From Struthio camelus (taxonomy: Eukaryota > Chordata > Aves > Struthioniformes > Struthionidae), in assembly GCF_040807025.1 (NCBI RefSeq), contig NC_090947.1:4774001-4838000 (forward strand): DNA of 64,000 nucleotides, written 5' to 3'. Of the stretch, positions 1-10,500 are shown in pieces (the stretch's first letter is position 1; each line of letters opens with the position of its first letter). The notes beneath the pieces were generated by a model. It was not told where the DNA came from. It saw nothing but the letters and a program-made list of their open reading frames with translations, and did not search any database. A program made the translations under genes and the position numbers.

Positions 1-2439
1 AAAATATAACACAAGCACCAAAGACCACCCTGTTCTCATGATGCTCTGTATTTTGCAAAATCCAGCAAGCGTTCAGTTTCTCTGGTTTCTGTATTCCCTA
101 ATTTTAGCTGCATTTCTGCTCAGAGCAGGAATTTCAGAGTATTCAGGAATTTCTGCGGTATTTCAGAGTATCAGAGACTGTCCACCATTGCTACCAGCCT
201 TCTCATTAAGGTCGAGGGCTTTAAGGAATATGGAAGTACCTTGGGGTCCTCCCACCTGCCCAAATGCTACGGGCCCTGTGGGCTTCCCCACAGGGAATCC
301 CGAATCAATAGGCTTCCAAACCCTAACCTTAACGCAGAAAAGGAGAACATAACCTATAGACAGCCCTCAACACTTGCTCGCTTCTGGAGCGGCACCTTCC
401 GCAACGTGGAGCCACAGAGGCCTGTTGACTCTGCCTCTCTGCCTGACTTGGCGGCTTTGCAAAATCCAGGGGCAAACTGGGCTTTCAAAGCTTTGCTTTT
501 CCAAACAGCATCAATAAACTAAACCCTAAGCTCACTTATGGCCAAGAGATAGATTCCTGCCCTAAAAATATTGTGCTGTAACATGTTTTGAAGACACCAG
601 GCCTCATCTGAATGCTGCAGGACGCTGAAACCTGAACCACCAACACCGAACTGAGCTGATTTGGACCCAACACCAAACGGAGGTTTTGAAACATTGAATT
701 CCCACCTCCTGACCCATACCTCAACCCTAGCTTTAACCAGGGGTGAAACACTTCCAGATTAGCGATCATAAAGCTCATGGTGTCTCCAGACCTCTTCCTA
801 AATCAGCAGCATTGTTCATTAAATTGCATGTAGGACGCACTCCAAGTTGTCCAGAGCGCTTGCTTGTTGGTTTATTTCTAGGCTCCCTGCTGGAGTGAGT
901 CAGCTATTCCCCTCCCAAAAGGCAAACATACATTTATTAGGATAGCTTGTTTCCACATGTGCCCCCACCCCTACAAAGTGCTCCTTGTCCAAGGAGTTTA
1001 GGCCCTTGATATGCCAACAGCAAACCTGGCCTGTGAGGCAACCATGTCTTTACTTTGAGCACTTTGAAAGATACTCGCCTCTGTGCTTCTGCGGTGGCTT
1101 CCTCAGCTCTCCACACTGACATTTCAGATCAACCCAGGCTGGCTGCAGGGTACACATCCATATTTCAGGATCAATGCATGACTTGCCAACGTGAACAGGA
1201 GTCCTCCCAAACCATGGGAGCTGGCGTTCGATGCAAGCCAATGGCTCCTTTAATGTTTTGGCAGTCACTACTACCGTTGACCTCTGAATCTCGGTCCTCC
1301 AAGAGCAAGGCTTGCTCCTCAAGGCAGACCATGTGTGAGGGACCTCCAGGTCCCTTGGAAAAGTAGGTACACATATGTACAGACAGGCAGAGGGGAGGAT
1401 CAGGTATGGACCTGCCCAGCCAGATGATCTCATGGTGGTGATGTTCGCTGAGGTATCACTACAGCCAGGAACGAAAACCAAGGGTTGTCTCATGTTGCTC
1501 TTTCCCTTCATGGCAAGGCCCAGAGGACACCTTCTCTGACACCCACTTTGAGTCAAAAAACTTTGAACCAGTATCAGAGAGATACCCGCAGAAAAGCACA
1601 GAACAGCGATGACACCAGGAGCCATGGCAAATGCAGTTTATTTTGTGCACTGAGAGGAATGCAGAAGAGGCAGACAAAAGTAAAGCCACTGCTCCTGGGC
1701 TCTGTACCCCTTTCAGAGCCACTTCATTCACTAGGACTTCAAACCAGCGACCAAAACAAGTGGCACCAGGAGCTTTGCGAGCCATGCTCCTGGCTTGCAC
1801 CCTCTCCATCCCAGGCGCAGCTGCTGGGAGAAGTCGAGCCGCCACCACCGGGAATGGGCCTTGGGGGGGTGGATTTGCCCAACTGAGCAACATGTCGCAT
1901 TGGGGGGAGGGTTGCCCTCTTCGGCCCCCGGGGTCGTTCCTGCAACCTGGCTCAGCAGCAGCAGCTCCTGGAGCACAACTGCACCCCGGAGGCGAGCTGG
2001 CACCGCGCAAGCTCACCCAGCAAGCCCAAGGGGAAGAGGAGAACTGTGCCCAGGTGTCGCCTGGCCGCCTTAAGTGCTTTTGAACCCTTCCGGATGCTTA
2101 TCCACCGCCGCTGTCGGCACCAGCCCACTCCCTGTCCTTATCGCCCTGCAGAAGTGCGGATACGCAGCAGTGCTCCCCGCCTGGCCGGCTTCTTGCATTT
2201 CCTTGGGGTGAGTCAGAGCAGGGCCAGGGAGATTTTTTTTTTTCCCCCCCCATTGCAAAATGCATCTCTCTCTGAAAGAATTTTTTGGGGAAAAAAATTC
2301 TAGTTTTGGGGAAAAAAAATCTAAATGAGACTCCTGTCAGTTTTCCTGCTGCGCTTGTATAAACTGACACCTTGTCGCCTCCCCGAGCCGGTCTCGTTCT
2401 GTAATTGTGTTTACATCTTCCCCAGCAATAACATTCTGG

Positions 2440-2730
2440 CAGAAAAATCTTTGCTAATTCCATTATGAGAACTCCTAGTCATCTTCTCCTGCAGCGAAGA
2501 AAGGCTCGTGATAAAACTGAGAGCTGCCTTCTAATTAACTATGTGTATTTCTGAAACAGAAGGCTAATTCTCATTCATTTTGTCTGTGACTGTATTTTCA
2601 GCCCGTGCACCACAGCTCTGGGCCGCTCAGCTTTCTGACTGGCCCATTTTAAAAACCATAATCAGTTTTCTCTTCTTGCCAGCGATGTGACTTTTAATCT
2701 TCCCCTAATGATAACCCTCTGTTGTGAAGC
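2440..2730. promoter_or_regulatory. Possible conserved non-coding block
   Basis: This is unique, repeat-free AT-rich sequence with several homeodomain-type TAAT/ATTA cores (for example CTAATTAA near 2532) and no open frame of note. It lies about 5 kb upstream of MREG exon 1. Its texture resembles conserved vertebrate non-coding elements, but that impression rests on composition only. Confidence 0.15.
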
Positions 2731-4195
2731 CAGAGAGTCTGACTCACCTCCAGGCTATGCCAGGCTCGCACCACTGCGTCTTCGCTGAAGCTGCTGCCTC
2801 CGTTCCAGCTTCTGTACCATGAAAAAGTCTATTCACATCAATCTATATAGATAGAAAGAAGAGCTATTAAAAGTGTTTATAGATTATTATCATCTGACCT
2901 ACACAACTCTGCCCATAGGACGCTACCACTGAGCTCGAACCCTGAGTTATGTCTTTTTGGAGGGTCTCAAAATTGTAGAGTTCCCCAAGTACTAAAACAA
3001 TTACAACATCTCTTGCTTGGAGGGTCCAGTTCTCCACCTTCTCTGTGAGGAATAACACCCTTAGACTGTCCTGAGAAAACACTCAGCGTGGGTCACCTTC
3101 CTGCACCGATCTGGAGGAATTTGAGGAAACATGCCAGCCCTAGCTGGGTACGTTTGGATACTATTTGAGTTTTGTTGCAGCCTGTCCTAGACACAGATGG
3201 AGAGGGACACCTCTTAATTACCTCCCACTACACTCGAAGCCAAGATGCCAGGAAGGTGCACAGCACCTGAAGGAGGTCCGCACTGGCCAGATGCAGTGCA
3301 CTGCTGGAGTGGGCAGAAAGCCAGGGCTCAGCAAACTATGCACAAGTGGCACTTGAATCGGTGCCGAATCTTGTTCCCCTCGGACACCTCAGCATGAGCT
3401 TTCTCCAGTGGCTTGCTTTAATATCGTGCTCTGTGAGACGGGTCATGTTTTCCCTTGAGGGCAAATTCCTCCTGGGCTTTGGCCAACCTCCATGGCACAA
3501 GGATATTGATCCAGGAGGGGGCAGACACTTACCTCCTTCTTACCTGGCAATCTTGGAGTCCAGAGGACACATATTTAAACGATAATTATGACTAGGAGTG
3601 AAAAAGGCCAGCAGGGACTGTAACCACTGACCCTAGGAGAGGCTCTTGCTCCCTGTGAGCAAATAAATATGGCGTAATGCGTCCTTCCCGATGGGTCGTC
3701 CATCACGAAGTTATCGGTGAGGTAAAGATGTAACGGGACCCCAGAGAGAGGGACTGGGCAAAACAGGCCAGGCATGCTACTCCCTGAAGCCGCATTTGTA
3801 GATATATAGTCTGGGTTATTTACAACAGTTGTGAAGAAGCTGGCAGTATTTCACTTACCTTTATGAAGAAAATGATTTGCTTTGAAGACCCCCGGGAAGG
3901 CTTCAGCTCTTGGGAGACTTTCTTCTGTTTGTTCTCCGACTGAGAAGAAACGAGCAAGTTTTATTATCGCAACGAAAAGGAAAAGGCATCTGAAAATGCC
4001 TCAAGTTGGGTGGTGTTTCTATGACGGACAATAGCTGGATCTCCTTCACTTCTCATGGTTGTTCTCATGCTTGAGTCCACCAAAGGCTGGAAAAAAAAAA
4101 AAAGAGGCCCGCAGAGGGCCGGCAAGCTGCCCAAGGTGGGGAGGAAGTCTGCAGAGGCGGAAAGCCCTTGGCTTTGCAATCCTGCCCCTCTGCTG

Positions 4196-4420
4196 AGCTC
4201 GTGCGGCTATAAGTCATTCCCTACGAATGATTTATGTGCGGTACGTGGAGGCTCGAAAAGCCCTGGCCGAGGTAAAAGCCCCAGCGCCAGGGTCGTCGGG
4301 AAATAATAAGCAACAAATCTATCTCTGGCGATTTGACCTTTCAATTAAGGAAGATGGGAAAAGGGCTCACGGGGTTGACTGACGAAATTAAATTGAAAAG
4401 TCACATGAGGCGCTGGGGCA
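4196..4420. promoter_or_regulatory. Possible distal regulatory block with a TCACATGA site
   Basis: This is a unique stretch about 3 kb upstream of MREG. It contains ATTTAT and CAATTAA/AAATTAAAT cores, and TCACATGA at 4401-4408. TCACATGA matches the E-box preferred by MITF/TFE factors, which drive pigment-cell and lysosomal genes. MREG acts on those organelles, so the site is plausible. An 8-mer like this is expected about twice by chance in 64 kb. Confidence 0.15.
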
Positions 4421-6591
4421 GAGGCAGGGAGCACGCCAAGATTTCCTGCTCCCAGCCCAGGACCTAAAACTCCTCCTTTCCTTCCATCTCTTCTAATGTC
4501 TTTTTTTTTTTTTTTGGCTTATGAAGGCGTCATGAACAGCTTTTCATTTTCTTGAATTCCTTTGTAATTGAAATGACTGAATTTTTGCAGTTCACTGAGA
4601 TTACTCCCTGCCCAAAATAGAGTGCTCGGCTTGCCGTCTCTATTTCCCAGTGGGATAAGTCACTCTCAGGATTAGGTTTCCAACGCAGTACTTTCACCCC
4701 TACTCTGTCTATGCATTTGCTCCCCTGCACAGCCGTTTTGTGCCTTCGTGCTGCAGAGAGGCCCAGAAGATGCTCTTTCATTACGCCTGCGTCGCTAATG
4801 GCCTTGCACAGACCCGAACGTACTAAATCTTATTCACAGCACCATAATCCAGCATTTCAGCCCTCTTTGCCGAGTTTGGTTCGGGCCAAGAGTGGTCCCT
4901 TGCAACAAAGGTGTCTGATGCGAAAGTATTAAACAGTTATTTCCATGTCTTTGGGCAAGTCTGGTTTCCGATGAAGCCGAGCAGCGTGCAGGCTGTGCAT
5001 GTAACATCTCTCTTATCTGGGTTCATGGAAAACTCTGCAGGTTTGCTGTGCTGTCAGCTTTCACGGCTAGAAATCCTCACTAAAAGATGTTGTCTCTGTC
5101 CATAAATCCCAATGCAGCAACTTGGAGAGAGAGCTGGATGCGCGAAGGAAAAGCGGACAAGCACAGACTGCAAGAAGGGCTCCTTCGCGTCTCCTGGCCC
5201 ATCCGTACTTTGGCAGCTGGGCTTTACATCTCCTTGCCAGAAATGTTTATTTTTAGACACCTGAGAGCAAACCAGAGCTCAGCGAGAGACAAAGGAGTCT
5301 TGGGCTCCAGTGCTCTTTGGAGAGCATCAGTGCTCTGTGAAGGCTAAGGTTAGACACCTGCGCGTAGTCAGTAGGTTGAGATCTGCAAGAATAAAGCCTC
5401 GTGCATCACCTGAGTAGCAGCACGTACATGTACCTCGAACTCCAGCTGTTGTGTTTCAGGTTCCTCGGGTGCCCGGAGATTTCCGTCATGCTGTCTCCCT
5501 TGGGGGAAACTGAATTGGAGAGCAGAGAGCATAGGGAAAGCCACTGCTTATCCTCCCACCGTTTGCATTTGACGGTTGCAACGTTCATGCAGCTCAGCTA
5601 GCTCCTCCTGAGGTTGATTTCTAACCACCGCTGATTGCAGGCAGCGGGAGAAAAAAAATGCCACAGGACTATGGAAACAATCCAGACCAAACTGCAATAG
5701 CAAATAAGCAACAAACTCTCCCCGAGCTGGTGACACGCTCCCAACTTGTCACTCACTACAACATGGACCCAACCTAACCGATGGTGTGCAAGACAAGCAA
5801 AGGGAGAGTAACCGTGAGCGCGTGTGGGCAGGAGCAGGGGGACGCCTGGAAGGCAGCGCGGCGGGCAGGGAGCGTGGCTCATGTGCCATAGCCCTAGAGA
5901 AAGGCCGGGCACAGGCAACCCCCGAAAAGCTGCACCAGCGCCTTCGGAGACGCGTTGCGAATAGGGAAGAGAAATGCAGCAGATGCGGTATCTGCTGGGA
6001 TAAGCAAAAAATTAAATGGTCTCAGGAAGCGGCTGTGCTAAAACTAAATTACTTTTCACGGCACCCACGGCCAGCTGCACTTAGCGTGATTGCTTTGGGC
6101 GGCCGCCTGATGTTGGATGGGTGTTTGGAAATGCAATCAAGACTCGGGGACATAAGCTGTGTCAATTAAATGAGGCCCAAGACCATCTTAATTCACGCTA
6201 CTCAAGCTTTGCCCCCTTCCTTGCGGTCTGAGATATATACGTGGCAGGAATACTCACCGCGCCAGTCTCAGCCGTGCGCTCAGCATGGCCCAGCTCCCCT
6301 CCGCGTTGACTTTCCTCCATCCTGCTCCAAAGGTCGCATCCAGCCCTGTTTGAGGCCACAACAGCTCCCCGGGCTTGAAGAAGGCAAGCGCAGGCTGTTA
6401 CCCCTGTGCATTTCACTGTCATTTGCCTGTACAATCGGGCATAATCATGCCATAACGACTTTTTACAGACAAACCATAGGTTACCTGGTGAACATACAGT
6501 AAATACAGCTCCCTCAAAAAGCAATTCATATCTGAGGTAACCACGTCACTCCAAATATTACCCAACCATGGCAGCTAAGGGCCTTGGGAAT

Positions 6592-7350
6592 CTTGCACTG
6601 AGTTATATTGCACAGTGAGACCTTGCAAACCCGCCTCAGCTGAAACTGGTTGGGAGGAGGATGCAGGAGCTCCTGTGCCGCATGAAATGGTAAGGTGCAA
6701 CCCCACAAGTAAGCCCTGCTGGACAGGAGTTGGGGAAGGATGCAGGAGACCTTGCACTGAGTTACAGCACAAGCTGCGATCCTGCAAGCGGGCCCCGCTG
6801 CAAATTGGTTGGGGTGGGAAGGATGCAGACCTTGCACTGAATTGTACTGCATGGTGAGATCCTGCAAGTGGACCCTGGCTGAAACTGGCTGGAAGGATGC
6901 AGGAGCCCTTGCACTGAATTAAATGGCAGGGTGCAACCCTGCAAGTGAGCCCTGCTGGAAACTGGCTGGAAGGATGCAGGAGCCCTTGCACTGAACTAAA
7001 TGGCAGGGTGCAACCCTACAAAGGGGGCCCTGCTGGAAACTGGCTGGAAGGATGCAGGAGCCCTTGCACTGAATTAAATGGCAAGGTGCAACCCTGCAAG
7101 TGAACCCTGCTGGAAACTGGCTGGAAGGACGCAGGAGCCCTTGCACTAAGTTCCAGTGCAAGCTGCGATCCTGCACGCGGATACTGCTCGGGGGAAGGCT
7201 GCGGCTCTCGCCCCGCGCTGTGCTTCAGGGCGCAGCGCTGCAAGCCGGCCGCCGCTCAAGACGGAGGGGAGAGCAGGATGCGGCAGGCGCTGCACTTGGG
7301 TGCAGCGCCAGCTGCCGTCCTGCTGGAAACCAGCCGGAGGAAGGATGCAG
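6592..7350. repeat. 77-bp minisatellite, about ten copies, abutting the MREG promoter
   Basis: Ten tandem units can be aligned by eye. Most start CTTGCACTGA and end GGATGCAGGAG. The best-preserved copies start at 6906 (77 bp), 6983 (78 bp) and 7061 (77 bp) and differ by only a few bases. Earlier copies (about 6592-6905) and later ones (7138-7350) are more diverged. The last two or three copies lie inside the CpG island and have become GC-rich. The unit length is not a multiple of three, so the open frames seen across the array are not coding. No transposon ends are visible. Slippage or unequal exchange is the likely origin. Confidence 0.92.
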
Positions 7351-7372
7351 GAGGCCCTGCTCGGCGCCGCCT

Positions 7373-7385
7373 CCCGCCCCGCCTC
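7373..7385 (-). promoter_or_regulatory. MREG: GC box (Sp1/KLF-type) upstream of MREG
   Basis: CCCGCCCCGCCTC reads on the + strand, so the GGGGCGGG form is on the minus strand. It lies about 90 bp before the MREG ATG and just after the last minisatellite copy, in the expected place for a TATA-less CpG-island promoter. Confidence 0.4.
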
Positions 7386-7472
7386 GGGGCAGGCAGCGGC
7401 AGGCGGGGGCCCGGGATGCGCCGCCTCCCCGGCGGCGGAGTGGAGGCGGCGGTGGTGGTGGAGCGGCGGCCC

Positions 7473-7570
7473 ATGGGGCTGGGGGCCTGGCTGCGCTCGC
7501 TGAGCGCCTGCTGCTGCGGCTGCTGCGGCGGCGGCGAGGCTGCGGCGCCCGAGAAGGAGCCTCTGCTGAG
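7473..7570 (+). CDS. MREG: MREG coding exon 1 (residues 1-33)
   Basis: The ATG at 7473 gives [10 protein letters not shown], matching the usual melanoregulin start (MGL..WLR). A CCC.CC cysteine cluster follows, then a GGGEAAA low-complexity stretch coded by GGC/GCG triplets, then EKEPLL. The donor is GAG|GTGGGT at 7570/7571, and the exon ends two bases into a serine codon. The Kozak context is poor at -3 (C) and good at +4 (G). In-frame ATGs also exist at 7416 and 7278; homology favours 7473. The cysteines are the known membrane anchor of the family. Confidence 0.95.
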
Positions 7571-10500
7571 GTGGGTGCGGGATGCGGCTCCGGCCCCTGG
7601 ATGCGCTGCATCCCTTGAATTTCCCCGCTTTGTGCGCTTTTTCGAGCCGTTCAGGGCCCGCGACGGCTGGAGCGGCAGGTTTATGCACCAGCTGCCGGTG
7701 CAAATCCGTCTTCGGCTGCGGCTTGATTTGGCCAGGGCCCCGGGGTGGCGGGGGAGAGTGCGGGTCGCGGGCCTCTAATTCCCAGTGCTGTTTTCGCACT
7801 TCTCCGTCGCACCTGCCCTAGGTGCGGAGCCTGCCGGCTGTGGGCTTTGCTCATGTGAAAAGACTAAGACCTCTCCTAAGCCATCCATGTAAGAACTGGG
7901 AGCTGTGCAAACACGCAAGTGGGTTTTGCACGTTGCAAGTACATCCGTCCAAGTCAGCGGGATGACTTAACAGCGCGCGCCGGCGAGCGTGTGTTAGGCA
8001 AGACAGGAAAAAAAGTGCCGCTCGGTGCCTTGGTTTGCATCGGTCGATTGCCGACGTAGTGTGATGGAGGGTGCTTCCCCAACGTGGCCTTGCATGAAGG
8101 CTCCCGGCGTGCAGGAGCGCCCGGGATGCAAAGAGAGGTGCTGCGGGACCGGACGGGAGGAGTTTTGGTCCCCAGGACGGCGGAGCGTTTATTCGGTAGT
8201 GCCGAGGTGGCAGCGGATGGCCAGACTCCCGGGAGGTGCAGACCCCCCCCCACCACCACCACCTTGCACCCAAACCATGATGCCCTACTAGAGGGAGCCA
8301 GCGGCAGGGATTGCAACGCCCTGATTTCATGCTGTGAAAGAAGTCCTCAATAATAACCAGATAATCCTGATCATGGGGCCTCCAGCCCAGGAAATTTGTA
8401 TTAACCTAATAAGAGTTAAGCGCAGGTGTGGAGAGGTATGAGCTGCTTATTGTTTTACGGTCTTAGGAAGTGTCCGTTCCCTATCAGGCTGCGAGCGGAC
8501 GGCAAGGGGCACCTTTCTTTAGTGACATGCCTTTAAAAGACAATCCAATTAATGCTGGCTTTAAGTAGGAAAGCCGGTAAAACTACTGGGCTACTTGCTA
8601 TCGCGTAAGTGTGTCACCGTAATTAATCTAATAACCTAGTGATTACCTTGTTACAGGAGAGGAGGCTTTGGGGTTTTACGGCAAGGTGGGGATCTTGCAA
8701 GAGCAGGCTTGCAGTAATTTGCTTATTTGGTATTGGTGTGTTGTTTAAAATGAAGGACTTGTTGGGAAATGCAGATCTTTCAGCTGAGTTTTACTTCTCT
8801 GGGAACTGCGATTCCCGGTTTAACTACGTAAATGTTGACTTCCAAGATTTTCCCCTCGTTCTGCCCAAACCGAACGGTTCCAGGGTAAGAAACGTGACGT
8901 TTCAAAGAACGAAGCAATGATGGGGAGATAGTACGTGTATTTTTAGGCATGTATATTACCCGAATGTATTCAAGTCTGACTCTAAGCTATGATGAGATGA
9001 GTGAGAGCAGCCAGTGCTTTGTGCAGAGCAGAGACAAGGAGTAGTAGCAGCACTAGGACAGTGCTAGCATCACGTCTGACCGACGTCCGGGAGTTAGGCT
9101 ATGGCAGCACGACGCAAAGGGCGCGCCTGGTGATCTCTTGCCTTAGGAGAAACGGGAGAGGTGACTCCTCACGTGGATGGTGTTCTCGGGCTGCAAATAA
9201 GCAGAGAATTTGGGCTCTGAATTCTGAAACATGTTTAATCTGGATTGAAAGCCCCCTGGAGCAGAAGCTTCTTTACGAAGCATTGATGCTCAGCATTTTC
9301 TGGCTAGAGAAAGGGAGCATGAAGCACTCCAAGTTGCCTTTGGCCCCACTGTGACTATTGCACCTGGCAAGGCAGGCTGCCCTTGATGTGCCGTTCTCCC
9401 CCGTGCCGTTTCTTCCTTTTCCATGCTGCTTGGAGGCATCGAGGCCTCCGGGGATGCTCGCTGTTGGCAGAGCGGTGCATTGCACCACGTGCTGCCCTCA
9501 GTCATTCTCGAGGCTTTTTTGGATTTGCTGGCTCCTTTGGGCTGCTGGTCCTCGTAAGGGAATGCAACCTGGCGGAGAGCAAGCCTGCTCCCGCGAGCCT
9601 TTTCCCTGGGTCTGCTGGCAGAAATCCCTGGCCGCCCGCAGCTCATGGGTGGAAAACCACTTTCGGCACTGCTGGGGATTTCCAGGAGGACGCTCGCGCA
9701 GGGGGTTGGCGTTCGAGGAGCCCGCTGGCAGCCAGCGCGAGGGATTTCGCGTGCAGAGCGATTTCGTTGTGGCTGCCTCTCCTCTGCAGCCGCCGCCGAG
9801 GGTGCGTTCAGGGGACCTGGGCTCTGCTCCTCCCCGTGTCCCTGGTAAGGTGCTTCACGCCTTGCGCCATGGCTTGTCCGCTCGGAAACGAAGCTACCTA
9901 GCATCCCAGGAACGTCCCTCCGTGCCATCCGCGTCGGCCTCTTGCTGCCTCCAGCCCAGTCGTGTCTGTGGGGAAGCCCGTGGCTGCGCCGTGCTGGGGA
10001 GCTGGAGAGTGGGAAGGAGGAAGGGGATGAGGTTGGACTGAACCCGTGCTGGCTCCGGCGTAGAAACGCTGAGTTGTGCCACCCACGCCCTCCACGTTAC
10101 GTTCTTTTGCTTGTCCTTAATGAGAGATGGCAAGAGATTATCTTCCCCCTCATTACCTGTTGCTCAGGTTTTTTGGTTTATTGAGAGTCTAATTAACTTT
10201 TCTGCAGGAGCGCTGATGTGAATGATTTTTCCGTTTTGTCTGTGCGCTGGAGCTCCTCTTAGCCTCTTTTGCACTGGTTGTGCCATCACCGATAAACCGC
10301 CCGCAGTGTTATCTGAGGTTTCACTGGAGAGAGTTCTTACAAAAACAAAGGGTTTGGGAAAGCAAATAGAATAAATATTGGTCTGTTCTAACAGGAACTG
10401 AGCAGGAATTACCGTAGGGTGGTTGACGATACTATTATGTAAGTCTTGAAGTATTTCTCTTTAAAACATCTGCACATCTTGATTAGAAATGTGTAAGTAC

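Larger units (their letters stand above)
1..6591. other. Upstream flank of MREG, no gene recognised
   Basis: I looked for coding exons on both strands and recognised none. In other amniotes PECR lies upstream of MREG, but I see no short-chain dehydrogenase motif (glycine-rich TGxxxGIG or YxxxK) here. The open frames are short, many lack an ATG, and they overlap on both strands. The stretch is mixed in composition: moderately GC- and CpG-rich at about 1790-2200, AT-richer at 2440-2900 and 4200-4600. It has ordinary T, A and C runs (2231-2251, 4091-4104, 4501-4516). Possible regulatory blocks are listed separately. Confidence 0.6.
7180..7810. promoter_or_regulatory. MREG: CpG island spanning the MREG promoter and exon 1
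   Basis: G+C and CpG density rise sharply from about 7180, peak around 7370-7560 and fall off after about 7810. There is no TATA box in the 200 bp before the ATG. A GC box and GGC/GCG-rich sequence precede exon 1, as expected of a dispersed housekeeping-type promoter. The transcription start cannot be placed exactly; 7390-7450 is a guess. Confidence 0.75.

Noticed and set aside
364..400. U6 snRNA-like text (TTGCTCGCTTCTGGAGCGGCAC); similar text near 23980
   Set aside because: Only about the first 12-15 bases resemble U6; the rest of the RNA is absent.
300..760. Scattered AACCCTAA/CCCTAACC pieces suggesting telomere-like repeats
   Set aside because: Too few and too dispersed to be a tandem array; probably chance.
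1..6591. PECR terminal exons expected upstream by synteny
   Set aside because: No short-chain dehydrogenase motif or matching exon was seen on the + strand.
6526..7243. Overlapping minus-strand open frames with repeated CRVAPCHLIQCKGS-like text
   Set aside because: They are translations of the 77-bp minisatellite in all three frames. The unit is not a multiple of three and the frames have no splice or family support.
6592..7350. CRISPR-like array
   Set aside because: Units are directly tandem with no unique spacers, and the context is vertebrate.
7146..7799. 217-residue minus-strand open frame over the MREG promoter and exon 1
   Set aside because: High G+C removes stop codons on both strands; the product is Pro/Arg/Ala-rich low complexity opposite a real exon.
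9290..10041. Open frames of 212 and 227 residues on opposite strands in intron 1
   Set aside because: Both strands are open over the same GC-rich stretch, no family is recognisable, and the + strand frame begins at a non-ATG codon.
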